Of a DNA stretch of 64,000 bases, positions 8,637 through 15,246 are shown one piece after another. Within the stretch, counting starts at the first letter, position 1. Every line of letters starts with the position of its first letter. The notes beneath the pieces were generated by a model. The model was not told the DNA's origin, ran no database searches, and saw only the letters and a program-made list of their open reading frames with translations. Position numbers and translations under genes: made by a program. This DNA comes from Coriobacterium glomerans PW2. Lineage in GTDB: Bacteria; Actinomycetota; Coriobacteriia; Coriobacteriales; Coriobacteriaceae. Location: the NCBI RefSeq assembly GCF_000195315.1, contig NC_015389.1, forward strand, positions 372,001 to 436,000. Reading direction: 5' to 3'.

Positions 8637-9710
8637 ATGGCGAACACGCGGGCGCCCATCGTCGCCATCACCATGGGCGATCCTGCGGGCAACGGTCCTG
8701 AGCTCACGGTGAAGGCCTTGGCTCACCAAGATGTGTATCGGCGCATGCGTCCTGTGGTGGTGGGAGATGCGAGCATGATCGAGATGGCTTGCGGCATCGC
8801 GGGTCATCCCGAGATGCGGGTGAGACGCGTGGAGCGGCCCGATCAGGCTCGCTTCGAGCCGGGTGTGATCGACGTCGTCCATCTTGATCTGATCGACGCC
8901 GATGTGTTCGAATACGGGAGGGTCTCGGCGATGTGCGGGATGGCGGCGTTCAAAAGCGTCGTGTGCGCGATTGAGCTCGCGATGAGAGGTGACGTCGACG
9001 CGACCTGCACGAACGCCTTGAACAAAGAGGCCATGAACCTCGCTCTGAAACCTGAGGGCAAGCATTTCGCCGGCCACACCGAGATCTACGCCAGCTATAC
9101 CGGCACCTCGTCATACGCGATGATGCTTGCCTTTCATGACCTGCGCGTCGTCCATGTTTCCACGCATTGCTCGCTGGCCGAGGCATGTCGTCGCGTGAAG
9201 ACACCGCGTGTGCTCGAGGTCATCAAGCTGGCCAACGATGCCTGTCATCGGCTGGGAATCGAGCATCCGCGTATCGCTGTCGCCGGACTCAACCCACACG
9301 CGGGGGAGGGCGGTCTGTTCGGACGCGAGGAGATCGACGAGATCGCACCTGCTATCGAGCTCGCCGCCGCAGATGGTATCGATGTCGAGGGGCCCCTGCC
9401 GCCCGACAGCCTGTTTTGCAAGGCACTCGGTGGCTGGTATGACATCGTGATCGCCATGTACCACGACCAGGGTCATATTGCGCTTAAAACCGTCGGATTC
9501 GTCTACGACCGTGCCGCTCGGGCGTGGAAGGCGGTCGAAGGCGTGAACGTCACCCTCGGCCTGCCCATCATCCGCACCTCGGTCGATCACGGCACGGGAT
9601 TCGATCAGGCTGGCAAGGGGAGATCGAACGAGCTCAGCTTGCTCAATGCGCTGGACTTTGCTGCGCGGATGGCGAGCGGCGAGAAGGAAGGACATGCACA
9701 AACGTCATAG
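8637..9710 (+). CDS. PdxA-family 4-phosphotetronate 3-dehydrogenase (PdxA2-like)
   Basis: 357-residue homologue of 4-hydroxythreonine-4-phosphate dehydrogenase. Signatures are AITMGDPAGNGPELT, TNALNKEAMNLA, FAGHTEIYA, AGLNPHAGEGGLFG, PPDSLFCKA, AMYHDQGHIALK and RTSVDHGTGFDQAG, including the metal-binding histidines. PdxA2 paralogues linked to DUF1537 kinases oxidise and decarboxylate D-threonate or D-erythronate 4-phosphate to dihydroxyacetone phosphate and CO2 (known of the family). The pairing with the kinase here supports that role over vitamin B6 synthesis. The start is the ATG two bases after the aldolase stop; a longer upstream reading would overlap that gene. Confidence 0.85.
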   Translation: MANTRAPIVAITMGDPAGNGPELTVKALAHQDVYRRMRPVVVGDASMIEMACGIAGHPEMRVRRVERPDQARFEPGVIDVVHLDLIDADVFEYGRVSAMCGMAAFKSVVCAIELAMRGDVDATCTNALNKEAMNLALKPEGKHFAGHTEIYASYTGTSSYAMMLAFHDLRVVHVSTHCSLAEACRRVKTPRVLEVIKLANDACHRLGIEHPRIAVAGLNPHAGEGGLFGREEIDEIAPAIELAAADGIDVEGPLPPDSLFCKALGGWYDIVIAMYHDQGHIALKTVGFVYDRAARAWKAVEGVNVTLGLPIIRTSVDHGTGFDQAGKGRSNELSLLNALDFAARMASGEKEGHAQTS

Positions 9711-9724
9711 AGAAGGAGAGAGTT

Positions 9725-10702
9725 ATGGACACGATCGTGCTATCGCATGCCCTCTACAAGCCGGGCATGGATGCGCTGAAGGGCAATGTCGAGGTGGTGA
9801 TTCCCGACAACGGGGACAGCGATGAGATCTTGGAACAGCTCAAGCAGGTTGATGGCTTCATCCTGCGCATCGGCAAGATCGATCGCAAGGCGATCGAGGC
9901 GTGCCCGAAGCTGAGAGTCATCACGCGTCCCGGCGTTGGCGTGGATAACGTCGACGTGCAGGCCGCGACGGAACACGGGATCCCGGTTGTCGTCTGCCCG
10001 GCGGTCAACTTCCACGCCGTGGCGGAGCACACGTTGACGCTGATGCTCGCACTCAGCAAGAATCTGCTTGAGAGCGCCGAGGAAACGAGAAAAGGCAACT
10101 TTGCGATTCGCAACAAGTACGCGGCGTTCGAGTTTGCCGGGAAGACGCTCACCCTGCTGGGCTTCGGCAAGATCGGTCGCGAGGTTGCCAGACTCTGCTG
10201 CGCGCTGGAGATGAAGATCTGCGTGTACGACCCGTACGTGAAGCGCGAGGATATCGAGGGCCTCTCCTATGACTACGAGTCGGACTTGATGAGAGCCATC
10301 GGCCAAGGAGATTTCGTATCACTTCACATGCCCTCGACGCCGCAGACGCGCGGCATGATCGGAACAGAACAGCTCGCAGCCTTCAAAAGCAGCGCTTTTT
10401 TCATCAACTGCGCTCGCGGCGATGTAGTGGACGAAGATGCCCTCATCGATGCGCTGGAAAGCCATGTGATCGCCGGCGCCGGTCTGGACGTTCTGAAAGA
10501 TGAGCCGATGCGGGCTGACAACCCGCTGTTCAAGATGGACAACGTGATCATAACCCCGCATATGGCGGCGCAGACGAGGGAAACGACCGAGAGGACCGTT
10601 CTGGCGGCGGTCGAGGGGACCCTGGCGGTTTTGCGCGGCGAGAAGTGGGAGTCCGTCTGTAATCCTGAAGTCTATCAGCACGCACGGTGGCAGCGGGCAT
10701 GA
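9725..10702 (+). CDS. D-isomer-specific 2-hydroxyacid dehydrogenase (SerA-like)
   Basis: 325-residue NAD-dependent dehydrogenase. It contains the substrate-loop segment ITRPGVGVDNVDV, the NAD-binding GFGKIGREVARLC, the catalytic Arg in NCARGDVVDEDALIDAL, the Glu in LDVLKDEPM and the His in ITPHMAAQT. AAGGAG lies 8 bases before the ATG. It overlaps no neighbour (14-base gap) and is the last gene before a 250-base leader and the transporter. It could interconvert an acid sugar or glycerate with the 2-oxoacid. The exact substrate is unknown. Confidence 0.88.
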   Translation: MDTIVLSHALYKPGMDALKGNVEVVIPDNGDSDEILEQLKQVDGFILRIGKIDRKAIEACPKLRVITRPGVGVDNVDVQAATEHGIPVVVCPAVNFHAVAEHTLTLMLALSKNLLESAEETRKGNFAIRNKYAAFEFAGKTLTLLGFGKIGREVARLCCALEMKICVYDPYVKREDIEGLSYDYESDLMRAIGQGDFVSLHMPSTPQTRGMIGTEQLAAFKSSAFFINCARGDVVDEDALIDALESHVIAGAGLDVLKDEPMRADNPLFKMDNVIITPHMAAQTRETTERTVLAAVEGTLAVLRGEKWESVCNPEVYQHARWQRA

Positions 10703-10854
10703 GGCGGATTCATCTCTGTGCGAAGGCTAACCGCGTCGAGACCGCGGCATGATGCCAGGATCTGTGTCCACCTGCGATTGAGTGAACGATCGATCTAGCA
10801 CTCTCCGTCTTCGATTGCATGCTTCGGTATGCGTAACAACTGGGAAATAGCTTG

Positions 10855-10903
10855 GTGAATCCAGTGTCGCCGGCACCGGGCCCTGGCACTTACCTTGATT
10901 CAC
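10855..10903 (+). promoter_or_regulatory. Stem-loop in the leader of the ACS transporter
   Basis: The arms GTGAATC (10855-10861) and GATTCAC (10897-10903) are exact complements and enclose further pairable GC-rich sequence (CAGTG and GCACT regions). It lies 50 bases before the transporter start in a 250-base gap that holds no convincing gene. It could be a processing or attenuation hairpin, giving the transporter separate control. No T-run follows, so it is not a classical terminator. Confidence 0.4.
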
Positions 10904-10952
10904 ATGATTATCCGATGTTCCGTAACCAAGATTTAAGAGGAGTCCGATTATC

Positions 10953-12263
10953 ATGGCTAATCCGAACAACGAGACGATGCTGGCACCCGGTGTCACCGTC
11001 AAAAAGAGAAACGGCCGTCGGTGGGTGATGTTGGGAGTTCTCTCTGCCGGCGTAGCGTTCAACTATCTCGATCGATCGGCGCTGAGCCTCGCGCTGCCCT
11101 CGATCGTTAAGGATATCCACATGTCCAGCGCGATGGAGGGTGTCGTGCTCTCAGCGTTCTTCTGGTCCTATGTTATCTTCCAGCTGCCCGCTGGATATCT
11201 TGCCGATCGAATCGGGCCAAGGCTTGCCGAGGGTTTCGCAGCTGTCGGCTGGGGTCTTGCAACCGTGCTTACATCGTTCGCTCGCGGTTTTGTATCCTTC
11301 TTCGGTCTGCGCTTCGTGCTGGGGCTGTCCGAATCGCCGCTGTACACCGCAGGTGCCAAGGCCATCAAAGAATGGTTTCCGAAGCGCGAGCGGTCCATGG
11401 CGAGCGGAACCTTCAATAATTTCTCCAAGGTCGGCGGCACCATCGCCACGCCGCTGCTGGCGATCCTCATCACGGCGGTGGGATGGCGCCTGTCGTTCAT
11501 GCTCGTTGGTGCCATCGCTTCGATCTGGGGCATCGTCTGGCTGCGCTTTTACAGGACTCCCCGTGAGACAAAAGACATCACCGACGCGGAGCTGGAGCTG
11601 ATCGAGTCAGATCAGGAGGGCGCAGAATCCGAACAGGAGCTGCCGAAGTACGCGGTTGCCAAGCTTTTCAAGCAGAAGACCATGTGGTGCATGATGTTCG
11701 GGTTCTTCTCGATCAACTTCATCTCGTACTTCTTCTTCACTTGGTTTCCGACGTTCATGATCGGCACCTACCATCTCGAACTGCTGACCTTTGGCATCAT
11801 CGGCGTTCTGCCGGGCATCTGCGCCATGATCGGCGGGTGGATCGGCGGATACGTGTGCGATCATCTCTACAGCACCGGCCACTCGACATCGTTCTCGCGC
11901 AAGGTGGTCCTGATCGTCGGACTGCTTCTGAGCTGCGTTATCGGATTGGCGACGCTCTACCATAATATCTGGTTCACGCTTGCGATGCTCTGCATCGCCA
12001 ACGCTGCCTCCACCGGTGCCGGGTCGGTCGTATGGACGCTACCGGCAGACGTGGCGCCAAACAGCAGCATGATCGGTACGATCTCAGGTATTCAGAACAG
12101 CGCCTCGAATATGGCCGGTATCGTGTGCCCGATCCTGATCGGTTTCATTCTGCAAATCAGCAACTCCTACACCGTACCGCTGTTCATATCTGGCGGTGTG
12201 GCGATTCTGGGCGCGCTGTGCTACTTCTTCATGCCGGAGCTCAAGCCGATGAAGCTCAGCTAA
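10953..12263 (+). CDS. MFS anion:cation symporter (ACS family), acid-sugar transporter
   Basis: 436-residue permease with 12 predicted membrane segments, of the ACS branch that moves hexuronates, galactonate, glucarate and tartrate. Typical early segments are VAFNYLDRSALSLALPSI and WSYVIFQLPAGYLADRIGPR (loop 2-3 motif). SESPLYTAGAKAIKEWFPKRER is the ACS-specific stretch after helix 4. AGAGGAG lies 10 bases upstream of the ATG. Its position directly after the acid-sugar catabolic genes suggests it imports their substrate. A terminator lies about 200 bases downstream. Confidence 0.88.
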   Translation: MANPNNETMLAPGVTVKKRNGRRWVMLGVLSAGVAFNYLDRSALSLALPSIVKDIHMSSAMEGVVLSAFFWSYVIFQLPAGYLADRIGPRLAEGFAAVGWGLATVLTSFARGFVSFFGLRFVLGLSESPLYTAGAKAIKEWFPKRERSMASGTFNNFSKVGGTIATPLLAILITAVGWRLSFMLVGAIASIWGIVWLRFYRTPRETKDITDAELELIESDQEGAESEQELPKYAVAKLFKQKTMWCMMFGFFSINFISYFFFTWFPTFMIGTYHLELLTFGIIGVLPGICAMIGGWIGGYVCDHLYSTGHSTSFSRKVVLIVGLLLSCVIGLATLYHNIWFTLAMLCIANAASTGAGSVVWTLPADVAPNSSMIGTISGIQNSASNMAGIVCPILIGFILQISNSYTVPLFISGGVAILGALCYFFMPELKPMKLS

Positions 12264-12596
12264 CAAAGCATCCTTTCAACCGTTGCACGGGAAAGCTGAT
12301 TGGTGCGATCGATCTTCCCGAGCGTCGCACGAACCTGTGCTTCGGAGGTAAAAGGGGAAACCGACTCTTCATGGCATCATCGTCATCGTTGTATTCACTG
12401 CACGTCGACATTCGTGATGTTGGCAGGGGTTCTTCGATATACGATTGAATTTCGATGAAATGCGAGCACCCGCTTCTCAACGTCAGGAGCGGGTTCTTGC
12501 ATGCTTTTTTCAGAGAGCGCAGCATGTCTTGCCATACTTTCCGTATCGAAACGCTTTACCATGCCGATGCCAAGATATTGAAGGATCAGGGGAAGC
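12264..12596 (+). other. Gap with terminator and a possible gene tail
   Basis: No complete gene seen. The sequence becomes visibly richer in A and T. After the terminator hairpin, the frame that ends with the TGA at 12608-12610 reads MSCHTFRIETLYHADAKIL from 12524. This could be the last residues of a lost upstream ABC-three-component gene; no Shine-Dalgarno supports it as an independent gene. Confidence 0.35.
12468..12510 (+). terminator. Rho-independent terminator
   Basis: Ten-base arms (12468-12477, ACCCGCTTCT, and 12485-12494, AGGAGCGGGT, with one G-U pair) around a 7-base loop, followed by TCTTGCATGCTTTTTT. It ends the transporter transcript and marks the left boundary of the decayed region. 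Confidence 0.8.
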
Positions 12597-12851
12597 ATGC
12601 TTCTTCTTGATCGCAATAATGAGCCGAGGTGCACCGTCTTCTATCTGGCGGCTGCCGCTCATGGTGTTCTCAAAACTAATCTAGGTATCGATACGTTACC
12701 GCTGCATGAGCAAATCGAGCATGATGTGGTTGGCAAAAGCGTGAGCCATGAGTTCTTTCGCATGGCGCTTGATTTCCTGTATCTGCTCGATCGAGTCTCT
12801 GTCGATGAGAGAGGAGGGCTTCATGTACATCAAAACGCTTCGTATTCATAA
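12597..12851 (+). CDS. ABC-three-component system middle component (small protein)
   Basis: 84 residues (MLLLDRNNEPRCTVFYLAAA; HEFFRMALDFLYLLDRVSVD). The length, the FFxxALDFLYLL segment and the position directly in front of a DUF2326 ATPase match the small middle component of ABC-three-component (ABC-3C) systems, recently grouped as probable defence or conflict modules. AGGGGAAGC precedes the ATG. It overlaps the start of the DUF2326 gene by 29 bases, as expected for translational coupling. The frame is intact, but its partner is broken, so the protein is probably without function. Family assignment is by pattern and context only. Confidence 0.55.
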   Translation: MLLLDRNNEPRCTVFYLAAAAHGVLKTNLGIDTLPLHEQIEHDVVGKSVSHEFFRMALDFLYLLDRVSVDERGGLHVHQNASYS

Positions 12852-14628
12852 TACGATCAGCGAGTGCGTGATGCGCGAAGTCTCCTTTCATCAAGGAGTA
12901 AACATCATCGTCGATGCAGAGGACTCGCGAAAGCAAAACAAGGTCGGCAAGACCACGTTTCTGAAGCTGATCGATGTTCTCATGGGGGCAAAGAACCGAA
13001 AGAACGTGTATGCCAATCCCGGAAACGAACAACACGGTTATCAAGCTGAGAGATATCATCACAGAAAAGCTCGTTGCAGCTGAGATGACGCTTGTCGATC
13101 GGCTTGATACCAGAGCTCGGTGTAGAGTTGGCAGAATTGAGTTGAAAGTCGATCTTTTTCCACAAGGCAACTATTACATCAATGGAAAACGGACTCCGCC
13201 CGTCGCGTATCGAGAGTCTCTTAACAGATTTCTGCTTGGTAACGATAGCGATATTCTGACGTTTCGCCAGCTCATCAATTCATTTGTGCGGGTATCGGTC
13301 GAGGGCGACCGCGATGCGTTTCTTCGCACTGTTGAGCGCACCAGCGTTGTTGTCTATCGGAGCGTCTATAACTATCTGTTCGCTATATCGGATCTCGAGC
13401 TTGACAGCAAGCTTGACTCGCTAAATAGTGAGAGAAGCAGAACGATCGAGCCGCTCAAGCGTCACAGGGATGTGCTTGATGTCAATGAAATTGATGAGCA
13501 GCGGCAAGTGCTCGTTGGTCTCGAGCGTGAATACGAGCAGACCAAACAACGCGCGGACGATATCATTGATGCTGGGGAATGCCGCCGCAATCGAAAGGCG
13601 CTTGCAAGGGTGTGCTCGGAATATATGAAGCTGAGCGATACGCTAAGTGAGCTTGATTACCGTATTGAGAAATCCAGTGCAGCCCTTTACCAAGCGCACC
13701 AAGAAAACGCGCGACAGGCGGATATCAGCCTTTCCAGGCGCTTCTTTGATGAGGTGTGTCCCATGATTCCAGAGGTCAAGAAGACGTTTGAGGACATGGT
13801 TCGCTTCAATAGGTCTCTGTGCGACAACACAATCTCATATTGCGAATCGCTTCAGAAGAAACTCGAAGATGAGCGGGTGTCCGTTCTCGCACAGAGAGAT
13901 GGTCTCACAAAGAATAAAACCTTTCTCTCGTTGGTTGCGGATGACAAGATCGATGAATACGAGCACCCTTTATCTGCGCTCATGGATCTGAAGCAGCAGA
14001 TCGGTGAACGAATGGAAGTTATCGCCACGATGGAGAGCTACGACGAGGAGCGCAAACGGATTGATGAAGCGATCGAATCGTATTCGACCGGCGGATCCGC
14101 CCGTACATACGATGAAACTGGTTTTCAGGCAAGGATGGACTTCTTCAACAGCTTTTCCCTCCGCTTGCGGATCGGATAAACGGCGAGAAGCCCATGTTGG
14201 TATATTCGCCAAAGACCAAGGAGTTTCCCGTATCGATCAACGAGCTTCTAGGAACGAGTACGGGGACCAAGAAATCTCTTATCGTCGCGTTTGACCTTGC
14301 ATGCCAGCAGTTCGCGCGCGAGAACGGCATCCGCACGCCGCAATTTACCGTCCACGGTGTGGTCGAGAGCGTCGAGGGCCCCGGCCTGAAGACGATCATC
14401 GATGTTGCGAACAACTGAAGTTTCCAGTATATCGTCGCCGTCCCCAAGGAAAAACTTGATTCCTCGCATTCGTCTGCCGCCGACCAACAGCGACTTCAGA
14501 TCATCCAACTGTCTGATGACGACAGACTGTTTGAGGGTGTGAGCGCCGAGCAAGCAGAAGCTGACCATGCCCCGCAAGAAGAGCGGCCATGTGAATGGTC
14601 AAGGCAGATAGATTCCTCTGTATCATGA
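12823..14628 (+). pseudogene. DUF2326 ABC-3C SMC-like ATPase, three lesions
   Basis: The start MYIKTLRIHNTISECVMREV is preceded by GAGGAGG. The P-loop-like stretch is NKVGKTTFLKLIDVLMG. The middle (13022-14150) is a long coiled coil. The end (GTKKSLIVAFDLACQQFA, TPQFTVHGVVESVEGPGLK, YIVAVPKEKLD) matches DUF2326 proteins. Lesions: a frame change near 13020-13036 (frame 1 to 2), another near 14150-14165 (frame 2 back to 1), and an in-frame TGA at 14416-14418 between IIDVANN and SFQYIVAVP. Conserved sequence continues in the same frame to a TGA at 14626. A+T-richer than its neighbours, suggesting acquisition by transfer followed by decay. Confidence 0.75.
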
Positions 14629-15091
14629 TGAATAAGAGCGATGGACTGCACGTACTTCTTGTGATTTTCTCTCGAGAAGCCGAGCTAAGAGAAGATACAC
14701 ATCTTTTGCCGACGTGGCTGCGTGCAGCGGCTCGATATCAGCATCGGTACATGCTCGGATGGGCTGTCTGGCATGCAGATAGCCAACTCGCTCGGACAAG
14801 AAGAAATCAAGCCGGACATTCGATATCAAGCAGCATACTTGCAGCAACCTCGCTCATGCAGGAGCCGCTTTTCCCTATTTCCCGAGCATGCCGACGCGGT
14901 GCCAGCACTTTTGTGTAGATCAACAATATATGGTATTCTGTACAGCATATTGCACGACCGCTTGTATGCGACATCCACCGGATCGGTGCGCCTCGCAGAC
15001 GCGAATGCACGTCAGGGATGGGAGACGGCCCATGAGATGTCGCTTGAAGAATGAACGCGAACAAGGCGATCGCACTGCCCCCGCCGCGCGA
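14629..15091 (+). other. Intergenic region, no recognisable gene
   Basis: 463 bases between the DUF2326 remnant and the LRR surface gene. Short open frames (for example 110 codons from 14722) have no recognisable domain and no Shine-Dalgarno. The 3' part probably holds the promoter and leader of the LRR gene. The remainder is probably decayed DNA from the same lost island. Confidence 0.5.
14911..14939 (+). promoter_or_regulatory. Possible sigma-70-type promoter for the LRR gene
   Basis: TTGTGT (14911-14916), a 17-base spacer and TATTCT (14934-14939). It lies about 150 bases before the ATG next to the poly-G run. Four of six matches at each element, so weak support. Confidence 0.3.
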
Positions 15092-15095
15092 ATGA
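15051..15095 (+). CDS. 14-codon leader ORF overlapping the LRR start
   Basis: ATG at 15051 reads MNANKAIALPPPRE and stops at TGA 15093-15095, sharing ATGA with the ATG at 15092 that leads into the poly-G run. The four-base overlap is a typical translational coupling arrangement and might explain how the ATG at 15092, which has no Shine-Dalgarno, is used. No evidence that the peptide itself has a role. Confidence 0.3.
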   Translation: MNANKAIALPPPRE

Positions 15096-15105
15096 AGAAA
15101 AACAC

Positions 15106-15116
15106 GGGGGGGGGGG
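15106..15116 (+). repeat. Poly-G run (11 G) at the start of the LRR surface gene
   Basis: Homopolymer of 11 G directly after ATG-AAG-AAA-AAC-AC. With 11 G the ATG at 15092 runs into TAG at 15155. With 9 or 12 G it reads without a stop through a signal peptide into the 867-codon LRR frame. This fits a slipped-strand ON/OFF switch; the copy in this sequence is OFF. Confidence 0.7.
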
Positions 15117-15246
15117 CTTCTCCCGGACCATCCCGCGGCCGCGATCTGATCGCGTAGACCTCCTCGATCGCACCCACCGGGGGACGGGACGTCCCGCCAG
15201 CCGGCATCGGCTGGCCTCCATCGTTCTCTGCGCGGCTCTGACCGCG

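Noticed and set aside
14722-15054. 110-codon gene before the LRR protein
   Set aside because: No Shine-Dalgarno, no recognised domain, and composition unlike the flanking genes; more likely decayed or leader DNA.
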